This document shows, one piece after another, positions 40,319 through 48,887 of a stretch of DNA of 64,000 nucleotides. The translations under genes and the position numbers were made by a program. Location of the stretch: assembly GCA_018223415.1 (NCBI GenBank), contig JAGTTQ010000001.1, forward strand, positions 2,143,865 to 2,207,864, written 5' to 3'. Source of the DNA: Eubacteriaceae bacterium Marseille-Q4139. GTDB taxonomy: Bacteria; Bacillota; Clostridia; Lachnospirales; Lachnospiraceae. The notes under the pieces were generated by a model. That model was not told the origin of the DNA, searched no databases, and saw only the letters and a list, made by a program, of their open reading frames with translations. The first letter of the stretch is position 1. Each line of letters begins with the position of its first letter.

Positions 40319-42100
40319 ATGGACATTTTTGGAGTGTTGACCTTATTTGGAGGCCTTGCACTGTTCCTTTACGGTATGGATACCATGGGACAGGGGCTTG
40401 AAAAGGTGTCGGGAGGCCGGCTGGAAAAGATTCTGGAAAAGCTGACCTCGAACCCGATCAAAGCCGTTCTTTTAGGCGCAGGCGTGACGGCCGTGATTCA
40501 GTCGTCGTCGGCCACAACGGTTATGGTTGTCGGCTTTGTAAACTCGGGAATCATGAAGCTGTCCCAGGCCGTAGGCGTCATCATGGGTGCCAATATCGGT
40601 ACCACCGTCACGTCCTGGATCCTGAGCCTTACAGGAATTGAAAGCAGCAACTTTTTCATTCAGCTTTTAAAGCCGTCGTCGTTTTCGCCGATTCTGGCCG
40701 TCATCGGCATCATTTTCATGATGTTCTCGAAGAAAGAGCGGAAAAAAGACATCGGTACGATCATGATCGGCTTTGCTGTCTTAATGTTCGGAATGGAGAC
40801 CATGAGCGACGCTGTGAAGCCGTTAGCTGACGTGCCGGAGTTCACGGGAATCCTTACCATGTTCTCGAACCCGATTTTAGGCCTCATCGCCGGAGCTGTG
40901 CTGACGGCCGTGATCCAGTCGTCGTCGGCGTCTGTCGGTATTCTCCAGGCCCTCTGCGCCACCGGAGCTGTGAGCTACGGGACGGCTCTTCCGATTATCA
41001 TGGGCCAGAACATCGGTACCTGCGTGACGGCGCTGCTTTCCAGTATCGGCGCCAACAAAAACGCCCGCCGCGCCGCCCTGGTGCATCTTTACTTTAACCT
41101 GATCGGCACGGCCATTTTCATGGTAGTGTTCTATGCAATCAACGCATTTGTACATTTTGCCTTCCTGGCCGACGCAGCGACGCCAGTAGGCATTGCTGTG
41201 ATCCATAGCTGCTTCAACGTGGCCGCCACCATCGTACTGCTTCCGTTCTCCGAGGGCCTTGTGACGCTGGCATGCATGACGATCCCGGATGCGGCCGGAG
41301 CTGCCGCTGCCGCAGCGCAGGAAGAAACACAGGACGAATTCGGCCTTCTCGACGTGCGTTTCCTCGACACGCCGGCCTTTGCCGTGGAACAGTGCCGGAA
41401 CATGACCGTCCGCATGGCAAAGCTTGCCAAAGCAGCGCTCTTTATGTCGGTGGAGCTTCTCGACGAGTACGATGAGAAAAAGGCTGAGGCCGTTGCAGCC
41501 CTGGAAGACCGGGTGGATCATTATGAGGATGAGCTGGGAACCTACATGGTGAAGCTCGGGAGCCGCCATCTTTCCAAAAACGACAGCAGCACCATTTCTC
41601 TGCTTCTCCACTGCATCGGTGATTTCGAGCGAATCTCCGACCATGCCATGAACCTGATGGAAGCGGCGAAGGAAAAGCATGAAAAGCAGATGGAATTTTC
41701 CAAGAAGGCACAGAAAGAGCTTTCCGTGTTTACATCTGCCGTCAAGGACATCTTAGAGCTGTCCATCCAGTCCTTTGAAAACAACGACGGCGGGACAGCC
41801 GCCCTGGTGGAGCCCCTGGAGGAGGTCATCGACGATCTCAACACCTGCGTAAAGGCGAACCACATCCGAAGGCTCCAGAAGGGAAAATGTACCATCGAGC
41901 AGGGCTTTGTCCTGTCTGATATTTCAACAAACTATGAGCGTGTGGCAGACCATTGCTCCAACATCGCCATCAGCGTCATCGAGATTGCCAGGGACGGCTT
42001 CGATACCCACGGCTATCTGGAGAACCTGAAGCGGGAGAACGATCCGAAGTTTGCCGCACAGGTGGAGCTGTATCGTCAGAAATACGCGCTGCCGTCATAA
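40319..42100 (+). CDS. Na/Pi cotransporter family protein with PhoU-like domain
   Basis: The protein of 593 residues imports phosphate with Na+. The first 310 residues hold two inverted repeats of the NptA/PF02690 fold, each with the QSSSA motif (VTAVIQSSSATTVM about 60 and LTAVIQSSSASVGI about 200). The last 230 residues are helical and PhoU-like (LLHCIGDFERISDHAMNLME; ISTNYERVADHCSNIAI), a usual regulatory fusion. It starts the phosphate block, and Pho boxes precede it. The AGGAGG lies just before the ATG. Confidence 0.92.
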   Translation: MDIFGVLTLFGGLALFLYGMDTMGQGLEKVSGGRLEKILEKLTSNPIKAVLLGAGVTAVIQSSSATTVMVVGFVNSGIMKLSQAVGVIMGANIGTTVTSWILSLTGIESSNFFIQLLKPSSFSPILAVIGIIFMMFSKKERKKDIGTIMIGFAVLMFGMETMSDAVKPLADVPEFTGILTMFSNPILGLIAGAVLTAVIQSSSASVGILQALCATGAVSYGTALPIIMGQNIGTCVTALLSSIGANKNARRAALVHLYFNLIGTAIFMVVFYAINAFVHFAFLADAATPVGIAVIHSCFNVAATIVLLPFSEGLVTLACMTIPDAAGAAAAAAQEETQDEFGLLDVRFLDTPAFAVEQCRNMTVRMAKLAKAALFMSVELLDEYDEKKAEAVAALEDRVDHYEDELGTYMVKLGSRHLSKNDSSTISLLLHCIGDFERISDHAMNLMEAAKEKHEKQMEFSKKAQKELSVFTSAVKDILELSIQSFENNDGGTAALVEPLEEVIDDLNTCVKANHIRRLQKGKCTIEQGFVLSDISTNYERVADHCSNIAISVIEIARDGFDTHGYLENLKRENDPKFAAQVELYRQKYALPS

Positions 42101-42165
42101 GGGCAGCCGTTTGAGGGCCGTGCCGCCTGGGCACGGCCAGATCGCAAGAAGCGGGAGGTCATAAA

Positions 42166-42831
42166 ATGGCGCTGATTTATGCAGTGGAGGATGACAAAAA
42201 TATTCTGGAAATTGAGATGTTTGCGCTGAAAAACAGCGGATACCAGGTGGACGGCTTCGAGTGCGCCCGCGATTTTTATAAAAAAATAGACGAAAAGCAG
42301 CCGGATCTCGTGCTTTTGGACGTCATGCTTCCGGATGAAGACGGGCTGGAGATCGTAAAAAAGCTGCGGAGACGGCCGGAGACGAAGAAACTCCCGGTCA
42401 TTATGGTGACGGCAAAAACGACAGAAATCGACAAAGTCAAGGGGCTGGACATCGGTGCCGACGACTATCTGACGAAGCCCTTCGGCGTCATGGAGTTAAT
42501 CGCCAGGGTGAAGGCCATGCTGCGGCGCACCATGGAGGAAGACAAATTCCTGTCGCTGGGAGACATTTTCCTGGACGATGAAAAGCACATGGTGTACGTG
42601 AAGGATGAGCCGTGTACGCTGACCTTTAAGGAGTATGAGCTTTTAAAGCTTCTTCTCCACAACGCCGGCATCGTCGTGACACGGGAAATCATTTTAGAGC
42701 GCGTCTGGGGCATTGATTTTGAGGGGGAATCCCGCACCCTGGACATGCATATCCGTACCCTGCGCCAGAAGCTCGGGGACGCCGGGACCATGATCCGCAC
42801 CGTGCGGAACGTGGGATACATGATCGAATAA
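42166..42831 (+). CDS. phoB: PhoB-like response regulator
   Basis: The 221-residue OmpR-type regulator has a receiver (AVEDDKNI; Asp in LLDVMLPDEDG; MVTAKTTE; ADDYLTKPFGV) and a winged helix with DMHIRTLRQKL and IRTVRNVGYMIE. Position between a Pho-box-controlled phosphate carrier and a sensor kinase argues for the phosphate-starvation regulator. It follows the carrier by 65 bases and the kinase starts 15 bases after it. Confidence 0.85.
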   Translation: MALIYAVEDDKNILEIEMFALKNSGYQVDGFECARDFYKKIDEKQPDLVLLDVMLPDEDGLEIVKKLRRRPETKKLPVIMVTAKTTEIDKVKGLDIGADDYLTKPFGVMELIARVKAMLRRTMEEDKFLSLGDIFLDDEKHMVYVKDEPCTLTFKEYELLKLLLHNAGIVVTREIILERVWGIDFEGESRTLDMHIRTLRQKLGDAGTMIRTVRNVGYMIE

Positions 42832-42846
42832 GGCGGTAGAGGTGCC

Positions 42847-44196
42847 ATGAAAAAGAAACTGCATATGGAGCTTTTAGCCACCTCGCTTTTAGCAATCCTT
42901 TTGACGCTTTTGTTCGCTATGGTGGCTTTCTACGGGCTTTTTAAAGAACAGATCGTGAATGATCTGAAAGCCGATGCCCTTGTGTTAAAGAGCATGCAGG
43001 TTTTCGATGATATGGACGCCATTTCCCTGGCTGAGGGCGAACTGGGGCCGGAGAGCCTGCGGGTGACGGTCATCGGAAGCGACGGGGATGTCCTCTTTGA
43101 CAGCAGCACGGACGCTGCGGAGATGGAGAACCACCTGGACCGGCCGGAGGTGCGGATTGCCCTGGACGAGGGCGAGGGCAGCGGGACAAGATCCTCGGAG
43201 ACCCTCGATAAAAACCTGTACTATTATGCGGTGCGGCTGGACAATGGGAACGTCGTCCGGGTGTCCAGGGAGGCGGACAGCTTTTTTGCCGTGTTCGGGA
43301 ACATGCTGCCGGGCGTCCTCGGCGTCCTGCTCCTTTTGTTCCTGCTCTGCTTTTTCCTTTCCAATTACTTTACAAAAAGCCTGGTGGAGCCCATTGAGCA
43401 TATGGCGGAAAATATTTCCGACACAGAGACGGAGGCGGCTTATAAGGAGCTGGCGCCCTTCGTGGCAAAAATCAGGCAGCAGCATGAGGACATTTTAAAG
43501 AGCGCCAGGATGCGCCAGGAGTTTACGGCCAACGTCTCCCATGAGCTTAAAACGCCGCTTACGGCCATTTCCGGCTACGCGGAGCTCATCGAGCACGGCA
43601 TGGCCGGCCAGGAGGACACGGTGCGGTTCGCCGGGGAGATCCATAAGAACGCCAGCCGGCTCCTGACCCTGATTAACGATATCATCCAGCTTTCCGAGCT
43701 GGACAGCGATACCAACAAAGTGGAGTACACCGACGTGGATCTCTACCAGGTGGCGTCTGACTGCGTGGACATGTTAAAAATGAACGCGGAAAAGCAGGAT
43801 GTCACCATGCGGCTCTGCGGAAAGCCGTCCATCGTATTTGCCGACAGACAGCAGATGGAGGAGCTGGTTTACAACCTCTGTGACAACGCGATCCGCTACA
43901 ACAGGCGGGGCGGGAGCGTGACGGTGACGGTCAATACGGAGGGGCAGACCGTGTTCCTCTCCGTAAAAGACACCGGCATCGGCATCCCCAGAGAGCACCA
44001 GGAGCGTGTTTTTGAGCGGTTCTACCGGGTGGATAAGAGCCGTTCCAAGGCCACGGGCGGAACGGGCCTGGGTCTTGCCATCGTAAAGCATATTGTCTCG
44101 CAGCATGGGGCCCGGCTGTCGCTTCAGAGCCAGGCAGGAAAGGGTACCGAAATGCTGGTGACTTTTTCGGATTCCTACCGGAAAGAGAATGGTTGA
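42847..44196 (+). CDS. phoR: PhoR-like sensor histidine kinase
   Basis: The 449-residue kinase has two membrane helices (about 8-31 and 155-175) with a short extracellular sensor, a linker, and a HisKA kinase. H box is VSHELKTPLTAI, N box VYNLCDNAIRYNRRGG, G1 DTGIGIP, F box FERFYRVDKSRS, and G2 GGTGLGLAI. It should phosphorylate the adjacent PhoB-like regulator in low phosphate. RBS GGTAGAGG. No PAS domain is evident. Confidence 0.85.
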   Translation: MKKKLHMELLATSLLAILLTLLFAMVAFYGLFKEQIVNDLKADALVLKSMQVFDDMDAISLAEGELGPESLRVTVIGSDGDVLFDSSTDAAEMENHLDRPEVRIALDEGEGSGTRSSETLDKNLYYYAVRLDNGNVVRVSREADSFFAVFGNMLPGVLGVLLLLFLLCFFLSNYFTKSLVEPIEHMAENISDTETEAAYKELAPFVAKIRQQHEDILKSARMRQEFTANVSHELKTPLTAISGYAELIEHGMAGQEDTVRFAGEIHKNASRLLTLINDIIQLSELDSDTNKVEYTDVDLYQVASDCVDMLKMNAEKQDVTMRLCGKPSIVFADRQQMEELVYNLCDNAIRYNRRGGSVTVTVNTEGQTVFLSVKDTGIGIPREHQERVFERFYRVDKSRSKATGGTGLGLAIVKHIVSQHGARLSLQSQAGKGTEMLVTFSDSYRKENG

Positions 44197-44200
44197 CAGG

Positions 44201-44248
44201 AAGGAACCTGAGGGTATATCATAGGGATATCCCGGCAGGTTCCTTTTT
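44201..44248 (+). terminator. Terminator after phoR
   Basis: AAGGAACCTG (44201-44210) pairs with CAGGTTCCTT (44236-44245), with an inner TATATC/GGATAT helix, followed by TTTTT. Confidence 0.85.
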
Positions 44249-44324
44249 CTGTCTTCCCAGATTCTTCTTTTCTGCCCGTCTTCTGAAATTCCAAAATTTT
44301 TCCCGGACTTTCCCGAAGAAACCG

Positions 44325-44377
44325 TTGACTTTTTCTCTCAGGTATATTATGATTAGAACATAGCAGAACACCTGTTC
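44325..44377 (+). promoter_or_regulatory. recA promoter with LexA (SOS) box
   Basis: TTGACT (44325-44330), 17-base spacer, TATGAT (44348-44353). GAACACCTGTTC (44366-44377) matches the Firmicute LexA box GAAC-N4-GTTC and lies just downstream of the start site. Confidence 0.9.
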
Positions 44378-44394
44378 GCATTTGGAGGATGAAT

Positions 44395-45471
44395 ATGAAT
44401 AAAGATGATAAATTGAAGGCATTGGACGCGGCCCTGACCCAGATTGAGAAAGCTTACGGAAAGGGCTCCGTGATGAAGCTGGGCGACTCCAGCGCCCAGA
44501 TGAATATTGAGACGGTTCCAACAGGCTCCTTAAGCCTGGATATTGCCCTGGGCCTCGGCGGTGTCCCCAAAGGGCGTGTAATCGAAGTTTACGGCCCGGA
44601 GTCCAGCGGTAAGACGACCGTGGCGTTACATATGGTGGCTGAGGTGCAGAAGCGCGGCGGAATCGCCGGTTTCATTGACGCCGAGCATGCGTTAGATCCC
44701 GTCTACGCAAAAAATATCGGCGTCGATATCGACAATCTCTATATTTCCCAGCCGGATAACGGCGAGCAGGCTCTGGAGATTACGGAGACGATGGTGCGTT
44801 CCGGCGCCGTGGATATCGTGATCGTGGACTCCGTTGCGGCCCTCGTCCCGAAGGCGGAAATCGACGGCGATATGGGCGATTCCCATGTGGGACTCCAGGC
44901 CCGTTTAATGTCCCAGGCTTTAAGAAAGCTGACGGCCGTTATCAGCAAGACAAACTGTATCGTAATCTTCATCAACCAGCTCCGTGAGAAAGTAGGCGTG
45001 ATGTTCGGAAACCCGGAGGTGACGACGGGCGGCCGCGCCTTAAAATTCTACTCGTCCGTCCGTATGGATGTAAGGCGGATCGAGACCTTAAAGCAGAGCG
45101 GAGAGATTATCGGAAACCGCGTCCGCATCAAAGTCGTGAAAAACAAGATTGCGCCGCCGTTTAAAGAGGCGGAGTTCGATATCATGTTTGGGAAAGGAAT
45201 CTCTAAGGAGGGAGATATCCTGGATCTGGCGGCTAAAGAAAATATCGTGGAGAAGAGCGGTTCCTGGTACGCCTACAACGGCTCCAAGATCGGCCAGGGA
45301 CGCGAGAATGCAAAGATCTATCTGGCCGAGAACCCTGTTCTCTGCGAGGAGATCGAAAATAAGGTCAGAGAGCGCTACGGCCTGGCCGCAGAGCATTTGG
45401 CTTCCGACGGGGAAAGCGCTCCGGCGCCTGCGTTGATGGAGCAGGGGAGCCTGCCCCTTGAGCAGGAATAA
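44395..45471 (+). CDS. recA: Recombinase RecA
   Basis: This DNA-strand-exchange ATPase also co-activates LexA self-cleavage. The 358 residues include GPESSGKTT (Walker A, about 66-74), IDAEHALDPVYA, VIVDSVAALVPKAE and the L2-adjacent TTGGRALKFYSSVRMDVRR. An ATG at 44389 directly abuts GGAGG, so the ATG at 44395, with a six-base gap, is the likely start. The LexA box upstream shows it is SOS-induced. Confidence 0.97.
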   Translation: MNKDDKLKALDAALTQIEKAYGKGSVMKLGDSSAQMNIETVPTGSLSLDIALGLGGVPKGRVIEVYGPESSGKTTVALHMVAEVQKRGGIAGFIDAEHALDPVYAKNIGVDIDNLYISQPDNGEQALEITETMVRSGAVDIVIVDSVAALVPKAEIDGDMGDSHVGLQARLMSQALRKLTAVISKTNCIVIFINQLREKVGVMFGNPEVTTGGRALKFYSSVRMDVRRIETLKQSGEIIGNRVRIKVVKNKIAPPFKEAEFDIMFGKGISKEGDILDLAAKENIVEKSGSWYAYNGSKIGQGRENAKIYLAENPVLCEEIENKVRERYGLAAEHLASDGESAPAPALMEQGSLPLEQE

Positions 45472-45488
45472 AGAAAGAGGCGTAAAAC

Positions 45489-45980
45489 ATGCCGAAGACA
45501 GAGGAACTCGTACCCGGCTCCCCGGAGGAAAGGCGAAAGGCCAGGGATAAAGGGCTTTACTACTTACAGTTTTCCGATAAAACCGAGAGTGAAATGAGAA
45601 AGAAGCTGGCGGAACAGGGGTTTTCGCCAGCCTCTGTTGAAGATGCCGTAAATTTTCTTTTGGAATACAGGTACTTAAACGATGAAAACTATGCGCTCCG
45701 GTACATGGAAAAGAACGGAAAGAAAAAGAGCCGGAGGCAGATTGCCTTCGAGCTGAAAAATAAGGGGATTCCCGCGGAGCTTGTGGAGTCCGTGAGGGAA
45801 GAAATCCCCGTGGACGAGGAGGCGCAGATCCTGGCGCTTTTGGAAAAAAAGAAGTATTCCGGCGAGGCGGCCAGCCGCGAGGAGCGCCAGAAAATTTCAG
45901 GTTTTCTTGCCAGGAAAGGGTTTTCCTACGAAGCGATCTCTGCTGCTTTAATTCATTATGCACGTAAAGAAACAGAATAG
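45489..45980 (+). CDS. recX: RecX regulator of RecA
   Basis: The 163-residue helical protein binds and modulates RecA filaments. It shows the RecX repeat pattern: ARDKGLYYLQFSDKTESEMRKKL, then FLLEYRYLNDENYALRYME and SRRQIAFELKNKGIP, and a third repeat KKYSGEAASREERQKISGFLARKGFSYEAISAAL. It follows recA by 17 bases, the standard clostridial order. Confidence 0.92.
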   Translation: MPKTEELVPGSPEERRKARDKGLYYLQFSDKTESEMRKKLAEQGFSPASVEDAVNFLLEYRYLNDENYALRYMEKNGKKKSRRQIAFELKNKGIPAELVESVREEIPVDEEAQILALLEKKKYSGEAASREERQKISGFLARKGFSYEAISAALIHYARKETE

Positions 45981-45991
45981 GGGCAATATGC

Positions 45992-46020
45992 TTGACATAA
46001 TGCATAAAACAGTTTAGAAT
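45992..46020 (+). promoter_or_regulatory. Promoter of rny
   Basis: TTGACA (45992-45997), 17-base spacer, TAGAAT (46015-46020). Confidence 0.8.
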
Positions 46021-46062
46021 TGAAGTGTTGTACAATGAAAACGAAATAAAGGAGGTGATCCT

Positions 46063-47604
46063 GTGCCACCAATAATTTGCGTGCTGATTGCAATTATTGT
46101 AGCTGTTATTGCCTGGTTTTTGGGCATCGCGTACCGGAGAAAGAGTTATGAAAGCAAAATCGGAAGCGCGGAAGAAAAATCCAGAGAAATAATAGATGAA
46201 GCATTAAAGGTAGCAGAGACAAAGAAAAAAGAAGCTCTTCTGGAAGCGAAGGAAGAGAATTTAAAGGCAAGGAATGAACTGGAAAAGGAAACCAAGGAGC
46301 GCAGGGCAGAGATCCAGCGTTATGAACGCAGGGTCTTAAGCAAGGAGGAGAACCTGGACAAGAAGGCGGAGGCCATGGAGAAAAAGGAAGCCAGCCTGAT
46401 GTCGCGGGAAGAGTCCTTAAAGAGACGCAGCGCAGAGGTGGAAGAACTTTTCGAGAAGGAAAAGCAGGAACTGGAAAAGATTTCCGGCCTTACTTCCGAC
46501 CAGGCGAAGGACTATCTTCTGAAATCTGTTGAGGAAGATGTCAAGCACGATACCGCAAAGCTCATCAAGGAGCTTGAGAGCAAAGCGAAGGAAGAAGCTG
46601 AAAAGAAGGCCAGGGAGTACGTGGTTACGGCGATCCAGAGATGTGCCGCCGACCATGTGGCAGAGACGACGGTATCCGTTGTCCAGCTTCCCAATGACGA
46701 GATGAAAGGACGGATCATCGGCCGCGAGGGCCGGAATATCCGGACACTTGAGACCCTGACTGGCGTAGAGCTTATTATCGATGATACTCCGGAGGCTGTC
46801 GTACTTTCGGGCTTTGACCCGATCCGGAGAGAGGTTGCGAGGATTGCTCTGGAGCGTCTGATCGTGGACGGAAGAATCCATCCGGCCAGGATCGAGGAAA
46901 TGGTGGAAAAGGCACAGAAAGAAGTAGAAAATATGATGCGCGAGGAAGGCGAGGCTGCGATCTTGGAGGTTGGCATCCACGGCATCCATCCGGAGCTTGT
47001 GAAGCTGCTCGGAAAGATGAAGTTCAGGACGAGCTACGGACAGAATGCCCTGAAGCATTCCATCGAGGTGGCCCAGCTTTCAGGCCTTTTGGCATCAGAA
47101 ATTGGCGTAGATGTTCGGCTGGCAAAGCGTGCCGGTTTATTACATGACATTGGAAAATCCGTCGATCATGAAATGGAAGGTTCCCATATTCAGCTTGGTT
47201 CGGAACTCTGTAAGAAGTATAAAGAGTCCGCAGTTGTTATCAATGCAGTGGAATCCCATCATGGCGATGTTGAACCGACGAACCTGATCTCCTGCATCGT
47301 CCAGGCGGCTGACACGATTTCCGCCGCACGGCCGGGCGCAAGAAGAGAGACGTTGGAGACATACACGAACCGCCTGAAGCAGCTTGAGGATATCACGAAT
47401 ACCTATAAGGGAGTCGAGAAGTCCTTTGCAATCCAGGCCGGACGCGAAGTCCGCATCATGGTCGTTCCGGAACAGGTGACGGATGATGACATGGTTCTTA
47501 TGGCAAGAGAGATTTCTAAGAAGATCGAAGCCGAACTGGAATACCCGGGCCAGATCAAGGTCAACGTGATCCGGGAATCCAGAGTTACCGATTACGCGAA
47601 ATAA
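46063..47604 (+). CDS. rny: Ribonuclease Y
   Basis: This membrane-anchored endoribonuclease starts mRNA decay in Firmicutes. The 513 residues have an N-terminal helix (about 3-22), a long coiled coil (25-195), a KH domain with GRIIGREGRNIRTLE, and an HD domain with AGLLHDIGK and ESHHGD. The start is GTG: AAAGGAGGTGATCC (46048-46061) matches the 16S rRNA 3' end over 14 bases, ideally placed. No alternative ATG is near. Confidence 0.96.
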   Translation: MPPIICVLIAIIVAVIAWFLGIAYRRKSYESKIGSAEEKSREIIDEALKVAETKKKEALLEAKEENLKARNELEKETKERRAEIQRYERRVLSKEENLDKKAEAMEKKEASLMSREESLKRRSAEVEELFEKEKQELEKISGLTSDQAKDYLLKSVEEDVKHDTAKLIKELESKAKEEAEKKAREYVVTAIQRCAADHVAETTVSVVQLPNDEMKGRIIGREGRNIRTLETLTGVELIIDDTPEAVVLSGFDPIRREVARIALERLIVDGRIHPARIEEMVEKAQKEVENMMREEGEAAILEVGIHGIHPELVKLLGKMKFRTSYGQNALKHSIEVAQLSGLLASEIGVDVRLAKRAGLLHDIGKSVDHEMEGSHIQLGSELCKKYKESAVVINAVESHHGDVEPTNLISCIVQAADTISAARPGARRETLETYTNRLKQLEDITNTYKGVEKSFAIQAGREVRIMVVPEQVTDDDMVLMAREISKKIEAELEYPGQIKVNVIRESRVTDYAK

Positions 47605-47617
47605 GAGGGAATGAAAA

Positions 47618-47664
47618 CCCGAAGGCATGCAGCCGGAGTGAGGCTGTGTGCTTTCGGGCTTTTT
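47618..47664 (+). terminator. Terminator after rny
   Basis: Positions 47618-47634 pair with 47642-47658 (17 pairs, some G-U), followed by TTTTT (47660-47664). Confidence 0.85.
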
Positions 47665-47718
47665 AGTTTTACGGGAAAGCAGAAGCCTGCGGGCAGACTT
47701 GTTTGGGGAGATGAGAAC

Positions 47719-48408
47719 ATGAAACAGAAGGATTATCAGTGCTGGGAGTCGTACATGCTTTCCTGCATGGGTGATACGGCTCACGACAGGGAACACATTT
47801 ACCGTGTTTTGTATCAGGCAATGGAACTTGCAAAAGGAGAGGCGGGCGTTGATTATGAGGTGCTGACAGCGGCCTGCCTTCTGCATGATATCGGGCGGAA
47901 AGAACAGTATGAGGATCCATCCGTCTGTCATGCGGCCGCAGGCGCCAGAAAAGCCTATGTATTTCTTACAGAGAACGGTTATGATGTCGGGTTCGCAGGA
48001 AAAGTCGCGGACTGCATTCGGACGCACCGTTACAGAAAAGATGCACCGCCGGAAAGCCTGGAGGCAAAACTCCTTTTTGATGCCGACAAGCTGGACGCCG
48101 CAGGCGCCATCGGAGCTGCGCGGACGCTTCTCTATCATGGGAAGGAAAATGAACCGCTGTATTCCATGACAGAAGATGGAAAAGTGTCAGACGGGACAAA
48201 AGACACGGAACCGTCTTTTTTCCGCGAATATAAATATAAGCTGGAGAAGCTGTACGGACAGTTTTTCACGGAAAAAGGGCGTGAACTGGCCCAGACGCGC
48301 CGCGATGCCTCCCGCCGGTTTTATGAAAGCCTGCTGGCGGAGGCGAGAGAGGCATACCGGGGGCGGGAGGTGCTCAAAGAGCTTCTTGACGGTCAGGATC
48401 CAGAGTGA
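47719..48408 (+). CDS. HD-domain phosphohydrolase
   Basis: The 229-residue protein has the HD-domain metal motif: an upstream His in HDREHIYRVL (about 22-31), then ACLLHDIGRKEQY with the HD pair (about 55-57), and a distal Asp in LLFDADKLDAAGAIGAART. This is the YedJ/predicted 'HD superfamily' type of nucleotide phosphohydrolase. The ATG at 47719 follows GGGGAGATGAGAAC. The reading frame continues upstream into the rny terminator and is not coding there. Substrate unknown. Confidence 0.82.
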   Translation: MKQKDYQCWESYMLSCMGDTAHDREHIYRVLYQAMELAKGEAGVDYEVLTAACLLHDIGRKEQYEDPSVCHAAAGARKAYVFLTENGYDVGFAGKVADCIRTHRYRKDAPPESLEAKLLFDADKLDAAGAIGAARTLLYHGKENEPLYSMTEDGKVSDGTKDTEPSFFREYKYKLEKLYGQFFTEKGRELAQTRRDASRRFYESLLAEAREAYRGREVLKELLDGQDPE

Positions 48409-48494
48409 TGGTGAAGCGCTTCTGGGGAAGACCTTTTATGCAGGCGTACACCTGCCCTTTCCAGAATTTTTCGCCTCTATTTTCAGAAAAAGTC

Positions 48495-48523
48495 TTGACG
48501 CACAAAAAATTGTGGTGTAAAAT
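48495..48523 (+). promoter_or_regulatory. Promoter of the Cys/Met-rich peptide gene
   Basis: TTGACG (48495-48500), 17-base spacer, TAAAAT (48518-48523). The 45-base leader has a GCCC-AAGA-GGGC hairpin before the RBS. Confidence 0.75.
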
Positions 48524-48573
48524 GCAACGTAAATGAGACCGGACGCCCAAGAGGGCTTCGGGGAGGTAACAGG

Positions 48574-48702
48574 ATGACTGGTAATAATTATACATTCCAG
48601 ATGAATATGATGTCTCTGATGTGCGGCATGGCCATGTGCGGCATGTGCTTTTGCGTGGAAAAAATTTCAGAGCGTTGTATGAGCTGTGGAGATTGTAATT
48701 AG
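48574..48702 (+). CDS. 42-residue cysteine- and methionine-rich peptide, unknown
   Basis: The frame starts at an ATG behind GGGGAGGT and encodes 42 residues starting MTGNNYTFQMNMMSLMCG. The middle is hydrophobic and Cys/Met-rich (LMCGMAMCGMCFCVEK) and the C-terminus has CMSCGDCN. In total there are seven Cys and eight or so Met, far above chance. CxxC and CxxxC spacing fits metal binding (thiol/thioether, e.g. copper) or disulfide/thioether formation. It has its own promoter and terminator, so I consider it a real small gene. I do not recognise a family; a metallothionein-like peptide, a membrane peptide or a modified-peptide precursor are the alternatives. Confidence 0.72.
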   Translation: MTGNNYTFQMNMMSLMCGMAMCGMCFCVEKISERCMSCGDCN

Positions 48703-48738
48703 AAACAGAAGGTCAGCCTGTGGATAAAGGATTTGGGA

Positions 48739-48773
48739 AGTCGCAGTTCAGATAAGGACTGCGGCTTTTTTTA
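48739..48773 (+). terminator. Terminator after the Cys/Met-rich peptide gene
   Basis: AGTCGCAGT (48739-48747) pairs with ACTGCGGCT (48758-48766), followed by seven T. Confidence 0.88.
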
Positions 48774-48887
48774 TTGAGTGGAGAGACCCATGAAACAGGA
48801 AACGCTTTGTGCCGGGGAAACAGGGCTGGCTGCACAGCGGCGCTCCGGCGCATGCGTTTCCATGATAAGAAGAAAAGGAGCGAAAAT

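Noticed and set aside
45088..46035. Antisense open frame of about 315 codons opposite recA-recX
   Set aside because: It mirrors two well-supported genes, and its composition (Arg/Ser/Pro-rich) is that of GC-rich antisense reading.
48774..48887. Possible S-box (SAM) riboswitch ahead of metNIQ
   Set aside because: I searched by eye for the conserved SAM-I core and terminator and found neither.
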